The translations under genes and the position numbers were made by a program. The notes below the pieces were generated by a model. It saw only the letters and a program-made list of their open reading frames with translations. It made no database searches and had not been told where the DNA came from. Of a DNA stretch of 64,000 nt, positions 22,154 through 30,249 are shown piece after piece. The stretch is taken from contig JBGAKG010000035.1 in the NCBI GenBank assembly GCA_044224495.1, forward strand, positions 21,937 through 85,936, written 5' to 3'. How positions within the stretch are numbered: position 1 is the first letter of the stretch; each line of letters starts with the position of its first letter. The DNA is from JBGAKG01 sp044224495. Lineage in GTDB: Bacteria > Myxococcota_A > Polyangia > Polyangiales > Polyangiaceae.

Positions 22154-22879
22154 TCAGGGGCCCGCGGTCGAGAGGATAGGCCCCATCATCGGCCCGTCCG
22201 CCCAGCGGACGCCGGCGCTCCGGACGAGGTCGAGCTGGGTCTCGGTCTCGACCCGCGCCGAAACCAGGACGCCCACCTCGGAGGCCCAGGCGATGATCGC
22301 GGCGAAGTAGCGCCTGCCGCGTGCCGTCGCGGCGAGCGTCAGGAGCTGCCGGTCGAGCTTCACGACCGTGGGCCGAAAGTCGAGCACGTCCCCGATGCTC
22401 GAGCGCGTCCCCCCGAAGTCGGAGAAGCCGATTCCGACCCCGCGCGACCGCAGCACGTGGACGAGCTCGCGCGAGAGCTCGAGCGTCCCGTGCGCATCGC
22501 GGGGGGCCACCTGGAGGACGACCCCCTGCGGATGGTGGAAGAGCGGATCGTCGTCCGACGCGAAGAACAGCCCGTCCAGCTCCCGGGCCCGCATCGGAAC
22601 GAACAGGCGCGCGCGCGGCGCGTGCGCGAGCGCACGCTCTCGAAACGAGCTCGCGAGCTCGGCGGAGCGACCGCACGCGTCGGCGGCGGCGAGGAGCGCC
22701 TTGGCGGTCGGCAGCTCGGGACACGCCGAGTAGGGTCGCGCCTCGAACCCCGCGACCTCCTGCGTCGAGAGATCGAGCACCGGCCGATAGGCCACGCCGA
22801 CCTCCCCGTTCTTGATTGCACGATCCACGACCGCAACGTCGCACGGACGACATGCGGCCGATCCCCCATCGGACTGCAT
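22154..22879 (-). CDS. divergent EAL-domain protein, probably catalytically inactive
   Basis: The 241-residue soluble protein follows the EAL fold. The opening VAYRPVLDLSTQEVAGFEARPY has EAR where active enzymes have EAL plus the R loop. RLFVPMRARELDGLFF, GVVLQVAPRDAHGTLEL, IGFSDFGGTRSSIGDVLDFRP, VVKLDRQLL and VLVSARVETETQLDLV follow. The metal-binding DDFG becomes SDFG, and the late QGY/F motif becomes WADGPMMG. With several metal ligands altered, c-di-GMP hydrolysis is doubtful; a binding-only effector is more likely. No GGDEF or receiver domain is attached. TACGTT precedes the ATG by 6 nt. Confidence 0.78.
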   Translation of the reverse strand: MQSDGGSAACRPCDVAVVDRAIKNGEVGVAYRPVLDLSTQEVAGFEARPYSACPELPTAKALLAAADACGRSAELASSFRERALAHAPRARLFVPMRARELDGLFFASDDDPLFHHPQGVVLQVAPRDAHGTLELSRELVHVLRSRGVGIGFSDFGGTRSSIGDVLDFRPTVVKLDRQLLTLAATARGRRYFAAIIAWASEVGVLVSARVETETQLDLVRSAGVRWADGPMMGPILSTAGP

Positions 22880-22960
22880 CTTCCCAACGTATCCCGATCA
22901 GGATGATTCCGCAATCGAGCATCGGAGCTCGGCGCGAGAAAAGTGGGATATGCTGCTCGC

Positions 22961-23467
22961 GTGGCTATCCCTGTGAGCACTGCGACGGAGAGCGTGACGG
23001 AGGTCACGTCCACGGATGAGCTGGCCGAAGTCCGTGTGCTCTTCGAGGAGTACGCCCGCTCCCTCGACTTCAGCCTCTGCTTCCAAGGCTTCGACCGCGA
23101 GCTCGCCGAGCTCCCGGGTCGCTACGCCCCGCCGCGGGGAAAACTGCTCCTCCTCCGCGTCGGCGGCGCCGTGGCGGGCTGCGTCGCGCTGCGCGAGCTC
23201 GAGAGCGGCGTGTGCGAGATGAAGCGCCTCTACGTGCGCCCCGCGTTCCACGGCCGCGGTCATGGCCGCACGTTGGCCGAGGCGATCGTGACCGCCGCGC
23301 GCGAGCTCGGCTATCGCACGATGAAGCTCGATACGGTGCCGAAGATGGAACGGGCGATTGCCCTCTATCGCGCGCTGGGCTTCGCGGAAGCTCTGCCCTA
23401 CGAAGATCCGGCGCATCGCGGGACCTCCAAGCCGGACGGGCTGCGCTACTTCGAGCTCGCGCTCTGA
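22961..23467 (+). CDS. GNAT-family N-acetyltransferase
   Basis: The 168-residue protein has the GNAT core: LLLRVGGAVAGCVALREL (strand 4 region), MKRLYVRPAFHGRGHGRTLAEAIV with the R/Q-x-x-G-x-G/A acetyl-CoA loop, TMKLDTV and AIALYRALGFAEALPY. The domain layout resembles the PhnO/YjgM-like subgroup acting on small molecules, but the substrate is not predictable. The GTG at 22961 is preferred to a GTG six codons upstream because TATGCT ends exactly 6 nt before it, implying leaderless transcription. Its 3' end overlaps the convergent acetyltransferase gene by 22 bp. Confidence 0.87.
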   Translation: MAIPVSTATESVTEVTSTDELAEVRVLFEEYARSLDFSLCFQGFDRELAELPGRYAPPRGKLLLLRVGGAVAGCVALRELESGVCEMKRLYVRPAFHGRGHGRTLAEAIVTAARELGYRTMKLDTVPKMERAIALYRALGFAEALPYEDPAHRGTSKPDGLRYFELAL

Positions 23468-23982
23468 CGCCACGAGAAGAGGATCGACGTCCCGAGATCG
23501 TTCACGAGCGTCGGTCCCCGGACGAACCCCGCCTTCTCGGCGACGCGCAGCGACGCGCCGTTCTCGGGATCGACGATGCAACGCACCTCCCGCCCGGGCA
23601 GCGCGCGCGCCGACCACGCGAGGATCGCGCGCACCGTCTCCGTCGCGTAGCCCATTCCCCAGACGCGCGGAACGAACGCCCACCCGGCCTCCGGGTAGCC
23701 CACGAGCTCGGGGACACCGCGCTCGAAGTCGGCGAGCCCGGCCGTGCCGACGTACGCGCCCGTCGCGCGCTCGATCACGGTCCAATACCCGAAGCCGAGG
23801 AGCTGCCAGAGCCCGGCCGCTTGCGTGAAGCGCGTCCAGCTCTCCGCGCGCGTGCGCGGCCGGCCACCGATGAAGCGAACGAGATCGGGATCGGCCCACG
23901 CGGCGACGTAGGCTTCGAAGTCGGCCATCGCGGGCAAGCGGAGCACGAGCCGCTCGGTGACGACGTCCGCCTCGTGCTTCAT
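23446..23982 (-). CDS. RimJ/RimL-type GNAT acetyltransferase
   Basis: The 178-residue protein matches the Acetyltransf_3 group: TERLVLRLPAMADFEAYVAAWADPDLVRFIGG at the start, then YWTVIERATGAYVGTAGLADFE, ELVGYPEAGWAFVPRVWGMGYATETVRAILAW (acetyl-CoA loop) and CIVDPENGASLRVAEKAGFV. Such enzymes acetylate protein N-termini or small amines. The ATG overlaps the upstream methyltransferase stop by 4 bp (ATGA), so the two are translationally coupled. The same frame stays open far upstream across the methyltransferase and AsmA-like genes, but codon context and neighbours show that extension is spurious. Confidence 0.9.
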   Translation of the reverse strand: MKHEADVVTERLVLRLPAMADFEAYVAAWADPDLVRFIGGRPRTRAESWTRFTQAAGLWQLLGFGYWTVIERATGAYVGTAGLADFERGVPELVGYPEAGWAFVPRVWGMGYATETVRAILAWSARALPGREVRCIVDPENGASLRVAEKAGFVRGPTLVNDLGTSILFSWRQSASSK

Positions 23983-24599
23983 CCCGCGCTCCGGCGAAAG
24001 ACGACGGTCTGGTTGTTCGCCGGCATCGCCACCGTCTCGACGTGCTCGAGGCCGTGCTCGCGTGCGACCTCGACGACGCGCTCGAGATCCCGCACGCCCC
24101 AGCGCGCATCGCGCGAGCGCAGGCTCTCGTCGAACGCGACGTTCGACGGCGCGGTGTGCGCGCCCCCGATTCGGTAGGGGCCGTACAGGACCGCGACGCC
24201 CCCGGGTGGGAGCGCCGCCGCGCCGGCGAAGAGCGCGAGCGTCGCGGACCAGGGCGAGATGTGGATCATGTTCGCGCAGAAGAGCGCGTCGAAGCTGCCG
24301 CTCGCGAAGGGCCACGGGGTCGCCTCGACGTCGAGGACGCGCGCGGGCAGGACCTTCTCCGCCCGCTCGTGCGCTGCCCACGCATCGATGCTGGGGAGCG
24401 AAGCTGCATCGCGGTCGGTCGGCTGCCACGACGCGACGGGCAGCTGCTGCGCGAAGAAGACGGCGTGCTCGCCGGTCCCCGACGCGACCTCGAGCACGCG
24501 GGCGCCCGCCGGCACGACGCGCCGGAGCACGTCCAGGATCGGAGCGCGGTTGCGCTCGGTGGCGGGCGCGAAGCGGCGGGCGTCTCCAGTCGATGTCAT
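23979..24599 (-). CDS. DUF938-family SAM methyltransferase
   Basis: The 206-residue protein begins RRFAPATERNRAPILDVLRRV, the signature opening of DUF938. The SAM motif VLEVASGTGEHAVFFAQQLP follows, then WQPTDRD, ALFCANMIHISPWSATLALFAGAAALPPGG, VLYGPYRIGGAHTAPSNVAFDESLRSRD and the C-terminal MPANNQTVVFRR. Family members are class I methyltransferases of unknown substrate. TATGCT lies 10 nt before the ATG. It is coupled by ATGA overlap to the acetyltransferase gene downstream, suggesting that the two modify the same or related molecules (inference). A 49-codon upstream extension in frame is not used. Confidence 0.88.
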   Translation of the reverse strand: MTSTGDARRFAPATERNRAPILDVLRRVVPAGARVLEVASGTGEHAVFFAQQLPVASWQPTDRDAASLPSIDAWAAHERAEKVLPARVLDVEATPWPFASGSFDALFCANMIHISPWSATLALFAGAAALPPGGVAVLYGPYRIGGAHTAPSNVAFDESLRSRDARWGVRDLERVVEVAREHGLEHVETVAMPANNQTVVFRRSAG

Positions 24600-24726
24600 G
24601 GGCGCGGGCAGCATACCCCGCGCCGGCCAAACTGCTACGGCGAGGCGGTTTTGTGCGTTCGCGCGCGCGGATCCGCGAAAAGGGCCGCGGCGTGCCGTGG
24701 CACGTCGGCTGCAGAGGTCGTCGGTC

Positions 24727-26607
24727 GTGAAGGCTCTCCCCTCCAAGCGCTCCGTCTTTCGCGTCGCCCGGCGCGTCCTCGTGACCGCCGCCGTGCTGTG
24801 GCTCGTCTATCTGGTCGCCGCGAACGCGATCGGGCGCTCGGCGTGGCTCCAAGGCAAGCTGGCGGCGGATCCGCAGGCGCAACAGATCGCCTTCACCGAC
24901 TTCTGGACCGTAGTCCCGGGGAACTTCCACCTCCGGAACCTGCGTGCGACCTTCCAGTACCAAACTGGTACACAGATCCACGTCGAGGGAGACCGCGTCG
25001 AGGTCGACTTCGCGCTCGCGCCGCTGCTCCTCCGGCGGGTGGTCGCGAAGCAGCTCGTGATCGACGGCTTCGCCTACCAGGAGCGCGATGCCTCCAACCC
25101 GCTCCAAGGTGACCCCGAGATCGCCTCGACCGAGCCGCTCGACACGGGGAAGGCGCCGCCCGCGCTCTGGTACGACGAGGCGAAGGCCGGGTGGCTCCTT
25201 CGAATCGACGACCTTCACCTCCACGCGCGCGAGCTCTGGTTCTATCCGTTCCGCTACCGTGGCGACGCCACCGTCACGGGCGCCGTTCGCCTGCGCCCGA
25301 ACCGCGAGCTCGCGTTCGAGCACCTCCGGTTCGAGCTCGGCACGGGGACCGGAGACCTGGCCGGCGGACCTGCGCTCAGCGAGCTCCACGGCTCGGTCGA
25401 GGGAACGATGGAGCCGATCTCGCCGAGCGAGCTGCGCGATCCGGCCGTGCTCCACTCGCTCACGGTGACGACGTCGCTCGCGGCCGACGTGGAGGACGCC
25501 GCCTTCGTGAACCGCTTCATCGACCGTCGCACCGCCATCATCGCCGGGAAGGGCGGCCGGATGTCGATCGCTGCGACGATGGACCACGGGCGCCTCGCCG
25601 CTCCCGGCAACGCCTGGGCGTCGATCGACTCGCTCTGGGTGAACGTCGGCGGGGTCGCCATCGAAGGGCGCGTGCACGTGAGCGCGTCGTCCCGCGTCGG
25701 GCCGACCGGCGTGACGACGAGCGTGACCGCGGCGGTGGACACCGGGGCGCTCCACGACGCGACGATGGCGACGCTCGCCACCGCGAACGGGACGACGTTC
25801 TTCGCCGCGCTCGATCCGATCGACTTCGCCGACCCCGGCGCGACCAAAGTCGCGTGGAACGCGCAGGCGCCCGCGATTCGCGTCGACGATGCGCGGCACT
25901 TCGATCACCTGCTCGCGCCGCACGCCGCGCGGTTCCTGAGCGGCTCCGCCCTGGTGCGCGGCACCGCCCACGGCGAGCTCGGTGGGCCGCTCGGCGGGCA
26001 CGTCTGGGTGTCGAGCGATCAAGTCACGTTCGTCCGCGGCGACGCGACGTACACCGGCAAGCTCAGCGCCGGCACCGACTTCGCGCGCGAGAGCGATGGC
26101 GCCGACCTCACGCTCGCGCACGCGTTCGCGTACCTGGACGACGGCGCGGTCGCCCGCGACGGCGCGTCCACCGCGTGGTGGGGGCACGTCGACGTGGCGA
26201 GCGCGCGGGTGCGCGCGAAGGACTCGGCCTTCGTGGGCGCCGCGCACGTCCGAGTGCGCGATCTCGAGCCCGTCTTCGCCGCGGTCGAGGCGCTGCACGG
26301 CATCCCGGGCTGGCTCCACCGCGCCGCGGCGCTTTACCCGTGGGATGCGCAGCTCGAAGGGACGTTCGGCGAGCACGTCGAGCTCCGCTCGTTCGAGGCG
26401 CTCGCCGGCGAGCCCGGCCACGAACGCGCGCGCGTGCGGATGACGTACGACGACACGGTGAAGGACGCAGAGCACCTGCGCGTCGCGGTCGATCTCGGCG
26501 CGCTCGCCGTCGGCGTGGAGAAGCACGGCAAGGGCGTCGACGTCGTGCTCTCGGACGTCGAGGGCTGGTACCAGCGGACGGCGCCGCGACCGTTGCCCGT
26601 GCGCTGA
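24727..26607 (+). CDS. AsmA-like (DUF748-type) envelope protein
   Basis: The 626-residue protein has one N-terminal transmembrane helix (VLVTAAVLWLVYLVAANAIG). A long periplasmic beta-rich domain follows with the AsmA-style start: AFTDFWTVVPGNFHLRNLRATFQYQTG and IHVEGDRVEVDFALAPLLLRRVVAKQLVIDGF. The remainder keeps the alternating pattern of the repeating beta-groove family (TapB/AsmA/TamB), for example ELWFYPFRYRGDATVTGAVRLRP and HGELGGPLGGHVWVSSDQVTFVRGDATY. These proteins bridge the periplasm and are implicated in phospholipid transport or outer-membrane assembly. The GTG start is chosen to include only the short basic N-tail. It lies 5 bp from the convergent ADYC gene. Not a canonical AsmA by length. 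Confidence 0.72.
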   Translation: MKALPSKRSVFRVARRVLVTAAVLWLVYLVAANAIGRSAWLQGKLAADPQAQQIAFTDFWTVVPGNFHLRNLRATFQYQTGTQIHVEGDRVEVDFALAPLLLRRVVAKQLVIDGFAYQERDASNPLQGDPEIASTEPLDTGKAPPALWYDEAKAGWLLRIDDLHLHARELWFYPFRYRGDATVTGAVRLRPNRELAFEHLRFELGTGTGDLAGGPALSELHGSVEGTMEPISPSELRDPAVLHSLTVTTSLAADVEDAAFVNRFIDRRTAIIAGKGGRMSIAATMDHGRLAAPGNAWASIDSLWVNVGGVAIEGRVHVSASSRVGPTGVTTSVTAAVDTGALHDATMATLATANGTTFFAALDPIDFADPGATKVAWNAQAPAIRVDDARHFDHLLAPHAARFLSGSALVRGTAHGELGGPLGGHVWVSSDQVTFVRGDATYTGKLSAGTDFARESDGADLTLAHAFAYLDDGAVARDGASTAWWGHVDVASARVRAKDSAFVGAAHVRVRDLEPVFAAVEALHGIPGWLHRAAALYPWDAQLEGTFGEHVELRSFEALAGEPGHERARVRMTYDDTVKDAEHLRVAVDLGALAVGVEKHGKGVDVVLSDVEGWYQRTAPRPLPVR

Positions 26608-26612
26608 GCCGC

Positions 26613-27413
26613 TCAGCGCTTCGGGGCCATGCGATCCGCGTCCGCGACGAAGCGCCCGTTCATCACGAGATCGCTCCCCCAGCGCGCGGTGATGGCGTCG
26701 GGCGTGAGCTTCTCGTCGAGCGACGTTCTCCCGCGCAGCTTCTCGGGGCACTCCGCGACCAACGCAGCGACGTCGTCGGACCCGCGCGGCACGTTCACCC
26801 AGACTGCGCCGTCGGGACCCCAAGCGGCCTCGAGCACCTCGGGGTGACCAGGGACCTCGGCGCGGGTCCGAATCCCGCGCGCGTCGAACGCGTCGATCAC
26901 GGTGCCGTCGCGCGTGTGCGAGCGACCATCACCGCAGTAGTCGGCGCGGATCATCCGCGTGCACGCCTGATGGAGCGCCTTCATCGGGCGCCCGGGAGCC
27001 TCGCGCCACGGCGCGTACCCCATGCGGATGCACTTCGCGATCGCGCCGTTCGTGCACGCGATCGTGGTGGCGTCGCCGGGTGCGGCGACCGCGTTCCCTT
27101 TCGCGTCCCAGGCGCCGCGCACGGGGATCGCGCGCCGGAGGCCGTCGGCATCGGGCTCGCAGTACGCGGCGAACGTGCCGTCGCTCCGGCGGACGGAGAG
27201 CCCGTAGAGCGCGTAGTCGCCGACGTCGTCGCGCGGATCGCGCTCGACCGTGTCGATGCGGAGCTCCAACGCGCTCCCCTGCTCGTCGCGCGCGTGGAAG
27301 ACGTCACCGGGCCCGAGCTCGGCGGAGCTCGACCGCGTTCGGCTGCAGCCGGCCACAACCAGCGCGCCCAGGACGACGGCCTGGACGCGCAGGTCAGCGC
27401 ACCAGCGTGCCAC
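26613..27413 (-). CDS. ADYC-domain lipoprotein
   Basis: The 266-residue protein has a hydrophobic start ending in a lipobox-like VVAGCSRT. The defining ADYC block is near residues 136-175: KALHQACTRMIRADYCGDGRSHTRDG followed by TVIDAFD. Conserved upstream segments are also present (ALELRIDTVERDP, DYALYGLSVR, YCEPDADGLRRAIPVRGAWD and TTIACTNGAIAKCIRMGYAPW). ADYC domains are nearly confined to Myxococcota and have unknown function; their cysteines probably pair outside the cytoplasm. The start overlaps the 3' end of a small lipoprotein gene by 20 bp. Other members commonly carry an LQG-type repeat before this domain, and here that part lies in the upstream small gene. Confidence 0.85.
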   Translation of the reverse strand: MARWCADLRVQAVVLGALVVAGCSRTRSSSAELGPGDVFHARDEQGSALELRIDTVERDPRDDVGDYALYGLSVRRSDGTFAAYCEPDADGLRRAIPVRGAWDAKGNAVAAPGDATTIACTNGAIAKCIRMGYAPWREAPGRPMKALHQACTRMIRADYCGDGRSHTRDGTVIDAFDARGIRTRAEVPGHPEVLEAAWGPDGAVWVNVPRGSDDVAALVAECPEKLRGRTSLDEKLTPDAITARWGSDLVMNGRFVADADRMAPKR

Positions 27414-27570
27414 CCGCGACGTGCGCTCCCTGGAGCTCCACGGTCTGGTTACCCAGCGCCGTCCCGTTCCGGTCCCAGCCGCCGCGTTGCAGTGGCTCGG
27501 CGGAGCAACCAGGTCCCCGAAGCGAGAACGCTGCGACGGCCACGACGAGCCCCAGTTTCCATTTTCCCAT
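27394..27570 (-). CDS. small lipoprotein with ADYC-type LQG segment
   Basis: The 58-residue product has a lipoprotein signal (LVVAVAAFSLRGPGCSAE). The mature part, NGTALGNQTVELQGAHVAGGTLVR, is the N(x)LQG(x)xL-type spacer often seen in ADYC proteins just before the domain. Its 3' end overlaps the ADYC gene by 20 bp in another frame. Two readings are possible. It may be a genuine two-lipoprotein coupled pair, or an ancestral single gene split by a frameshift whose downstream part gained its own signal. A TACGCT hexamer lies 6 nt before the ATG, so at least the start is well supported. Confidence 0.65.
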   Translation of the reverse strand: MGKWKLGLVVAVAAFSLRGPGCSAEPLQRGGWDRNGTALGNQTVELQGAHVAGGTLVR

Positions 27571-27652
27571 CTCGAGAGCGTAGGTCGGCGAAGACCCGCC
27601 GTCCGTGAGCCGTTCGGTGACAGCCTCGCGAGGTGCGACTAGGGTCCGGGCG

Positions 27653-28348
27653 ATGGCACCTCCGAAGGCCGTGATGTCGTGGAGCTCGGGCAAGGACTCG
27701 GCGTGGGCGCTCCACGAGGTCCGCCGCGCCGGCACGTTCGAGCTGCGCGGTCTCCTGACGACGATCACGGCCGACTACGCGCGCGTGTCGATGCACGGCG
27801 TGCGCGAGGCGCTCCTGGACGCGCAGGCAGACGCGCTCGGGCTCCGGTGCTGGAAGGTGCGCATCCCGGCGCCCTGCCCGAACGAGGTCTACGAGCGCGC
27901 GATGGCCGCCGTGCTCGCCGAGCTCCGCGCCGACGGAGTGACGCACGTGATCTTCGGCGACCTGTTCCTCGAGGACCTGCGCGCGTGGCGGGAGGCGAAG
28001 CTCGCCGAGGTCGGGATGCACGCCGTCTTCCCGCTCTGGAAGCGCGAGACCGCGCCGCTCGCTCGCGAGATGATCGCGGGCGGCCTGCGCGCGGTGCTGA
28101 CGTGCGTGGATCCCAAGAAGGTCCCGCCGCGCTGCGCGGGGCGTTGGTTCGACGACGCCCTCCTCGGCGACCTCCCGCCGGAGGTCGATCCGTGCGGCGA
28201 GAACGGCGAGTTCCACACGTTCGCCGCGGCCGGGCCGATGTTCGCGCGCCCGATCGACGTGAGCGTGGGCGAGGTCGTGGAGCGGGAGGGGTTCGTCTTC
28301 GCGGACGTGCTGCCCCGCGCCCCGGGTCAGGTCGCGGGCGGAGCGTAG
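27653..28348 (+). CDS. Dph6-like PP-loop ATP pyrophosphatase (DUF71)
   Basis: The 231-residue protein opens with the PP-loop SWSSGKDSAWALHEV (about 9-23). Family blocks follow: LRGLLTTITADYARVSMHG, LGLRCWKVRIPAPCPNEVYE, VTHVIFGDLFLEDLRAWRE and FPLWKRET, then the terminal EVDPCGENGEFHTFAAAGPMFARPI. These match diphthine-ammonia ligase/DUF71. Bacteria lack diphthamide, so the bacterial relatives must amidate or ligate another substrate, unknown here. The ATG at 27653 is favoured by TAGGGT 7 nt upstream. It is convergent with the phosphoesterase gene, overlapping it by 22 bp. Confidence 0.88.
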   Translation: MAPPKAVMSWSSGKDSAWALHEVRRAGTFELRGLLTTITADYARVSMHGVREALLDAQADALGLRCWKVRIPAPCPNEVYERAMAAVLAELRADGVTHVIFGDLFLEDLRAWREAKLAEVGMHAVFPLWKRETAPLAREMIAGGLRAVLTCVDPKKVPPRCAGRWFDDALLGDLPPEVDPCGENGEFHTFAAAGPMFARPIDVSVGEVVEREGFVFADVLPRAPGQVAGGA

Positions 28349-29220
28349 GGCCGCTCGGTCAGCGCGGGCGCTCCCGCGCGCTCGTCGATCGTGCGGAACC
28401 CGAGCCCGTGCGAAGGGTCCTCGGCCGACCACGGCAGCGGCTTCTTGACCTTGGTCGAGCCCGGCGCCGGGAGCGGAAACACGAGCGAGCGCGCGGCGTG
28501 ATGTGCGACGCCGCCGACGAGCTGGTGGTGCTCCTGATGGATGTGCCCGTAGAACACGGTCACGTTGCGGTGCGACGACAGGACGTCGAGCGCCTTCGCG
28601 CCATCCTTCGTGTCCCAATCCCACTCGGGTACGAGCGAGAAGAGGGGCCGGTGCGCGAACACGAGGATCGGCGCGTCGCGGGGGAGCGCGGCGACGTCTC
28701 GAGCGAGCCAGTCGATCTGCGCATCGCCGACGATCGCGGCGGGATCGGAGACGTTGTCGAGACCGATGAGGTGGACGCCCTCGTGGTCGAAGGACCACCG
28801 CAGAGGTCCGATCGCCTCGCCGAAGGCGGCCCCGGCGTCGGCCGCGGCGTCGTGCTCGCCGGCGAGGAAGCGCACGTCCGGCGTGGTGAGATGCCCGAGG
28901 ATCGCTCGCGCTTCGCGGAGCCGGCTGCGGCGCACGCCCGGGTCGTCCGTCTTCTGGGTGACGTCGCCGGTGTGGACGACGATCGCGGGGCCCAACGCCT
29001 CGACGGCGCTCACGATGCGAGGGAGCACGAGCTCGGCCTCGGGGTCGTCCGCGCCGCGGTAGCCCCAGTGCGTGTCCGAGATCTGAACGATGGCGAAGTC
29101 GCGGAGCGAACCCGCGCTCGGCGCGCGTGCGCCGCGTCCCGCGCACCCGGCGAGGCTCGACGCCATGGTCACCACGGCGCCGGAGCCCAAGAGCTTCAAG
29201 AAGTCACGACGGTCCAACAT
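28327..29220 (-). CDS. Tat-exported metallophosphoesterase lipoprotein
   Basis: The 297-residue protein starts DRRDFLKLLGSGAVVTMASSLAGCAG, combining a twin-arginine motif with a lipobox. The calcineurin-like domain has VQISDTHWG, VHTGDVTQ, LAGEHDAA (the GNHD position reads GEHD), FAHRPLFSL and FYGHIHQEHHQ. It probably hydrolyses a phosphoester at the cell surface with a metal pair loaded before export. The Asn-to-Glu change in the GNHD motif is unusual but seen in some relatives. A GCGGAGG ribosome binding site precedes the ATG. It follows the sigma/RskA gene on the same strand by 42 bp and may be part of its regulon. Confidence 0.9.
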   Translation of the reverse strand: MLDRRDFLKLLGSGAVVTMASSLAGCAGRGARAPSAGSLRDFAIVQISDTHWGYRGADDPEAELVLPRIVSAVEALGPAIVVHTGDVTQKTDDPGVRRSRLREARAILGHLTTPDVRFLAGEHDAAADAGAAFGEAIGPLRWSFDHEGVHLIGLDNVSDPAAIVGDAQIDWLARDVAALPRDAPILVFAHRPLFSLVPEWDWDTKDGAKALDVLSSHRNVTVFYGHIHQEHHQLVGGVAHHAARSLVFPLPAPGSTKVKKPLPWSAEDPSHGLGFRTIDERAGAPALTERPYAPPAT

Positions 29221-29262
29221 GTTGCCTCCGCGAGTGGATACCCCGCGCCGGCAACTTCGGAT

Positions 29263-30249
29263 TTAGGGTGCGCGGAGAATCACCGCGCCGGTCGGGGTCG
29301 AACCGGTGTCCGTGCCGCGCGTGACGAGGATCTCGTCGGCCGCACCCGCGAACCGCGGATCCTCTCCGACGACGACGAGCTTGTGCTCGGCGTTGGGCGT
29401 GCCCTCGCCGAGCCGTACCCAGGTGGTACCGAAGCGTGCCCACGCCACGTAGGTCTCTGCCGGGTCCAGGTTCGAGCCGGACACGATCGCGAGCCCGACG
29501 CCATGCCGCGCGCGGTAGGCGCCGTGGACCTCGGGCGCGATGCCGGGACCGGCGACGAGGTGGACGGTGGTGACGTCGCTCGCGGTGAGGACCTCGAGCG
29601 CGCGGTCGTCGCGCGAGCGGCGTTCGCGTTCGCGCCGGGCCACGAGGAGCGCGACGACGACGGCGACGATCCCGAGCACGGCGAGCGCAGGCCGCAGCCG
29701 GCGGAGCGCGGAGCGGATGCGCGTCTTGGCGGTGCCGAGCGGAACGGAGAGGAAGCGCGCGACCTCTTCGTGACTGAGCTCGTCGAGGAAGGCGAGCGAG
29801 AGCGCCTCGCGTTCGTGCAGCGGTAGCGCTGCGATGGCTTGGGCGAGCGCACGGCGGCGTTGTTCGGTCCAGGCGGAGTCGTCGGCGTGCTCGGCTTCGA
29901 CGGAAACCTCGTCCAGTCCGGGCACATCGCGATCGCGCTTCGCGGTGCGGAGCTCGTTGGCGACCTTGCGCCGCGTGACCTGCGCGAGCCAGGCGCGGAA
30001 GGTGCCCTTCTCGGGATCGAAGCCGTCGGCTTTGCGCCAGACGGTGAAGAGAACGTCGTGCGCGACCTCGTCGGCGCGCGTGGGGCCGACGGCGCGCCGC
30101 GCGAAGCCGAAGACGCGGCGCGCGTGGCGGCGGTAGAGCTCGCGGAAGGCGTCGTGGTCGCCGGAGCGAATCGACGCCATGAGCGACTCGTCGGTGCGTT
30201 CGACCTCCTCCATCGGGCGGAGGGAATCCTTCCACGTTCGCGCCATCAT
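29263..30249 (-). CDS. ECF sigma factor fused to transmembrane RskA-like domain
   Basis: The 328-residue protein joins modules that are normally separate. Residues about 15-90 are sigma region 2 (DAFRELYRRHARRVFGFARRA, DEVAHDVLFTVW). Region 4 spans about 125-180 (AIAALPLHEREALSLAFLDELSHEEVARFLSVPLGTAKTRIRSALRRLR). A single transmembrane helix follows (LAVLGIVAVVVALLVAR, about 184-200). An outer domain of about 120 residues ends ILVTRGTDTGSTPTGAVILRAP, the hallmark ending of anti-sigma-K factor (RskA) domains. The zinc anti-sigma helix module of RskA is absent. It overlaps the upstream cytochrome-type gene by 4 bp (ATGA). It probably works as a membrane-tethered sigma factor. Confidence 0.85.
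   Translation of the reverse strand: MMARTWKDSLRPMEEVERTDESLMASIRSGDHDAFRELYRRHARRVFGFARRAVGPTRADEVAHDVLFTVWRKADGFDPEKGTFRAWLAQVTRRKVANELRTAKRDRDVPGLDEVSVEAEHADDSAWTEQRRRALAQAIAALPLHEREALSLAFLDELSHEEVARFLSVPLGTAKTRIRSALRRLRPALAVLGIVAVVVALLVARRERERRSRDDRALEVLTASDVTTVHLVAGPGIAPEVHGAYRARHGVGLAIVSGSNLDPAETYVAWARFGTTWVRLGEGTPNAEHKLVVVGEDPRFAGAADEILVTRGTDTGSTPTGAVILRAP

Noticed and set aside
23446..26823. Very long minus-strand open frame (1125 codons) opposite the AsmA-like gene
   Set aside because: Only its last 178 codons are a real acetyltransferase. The rest is Arg/Ala-rich antisense sequence, a by-product of high GC at third positions.
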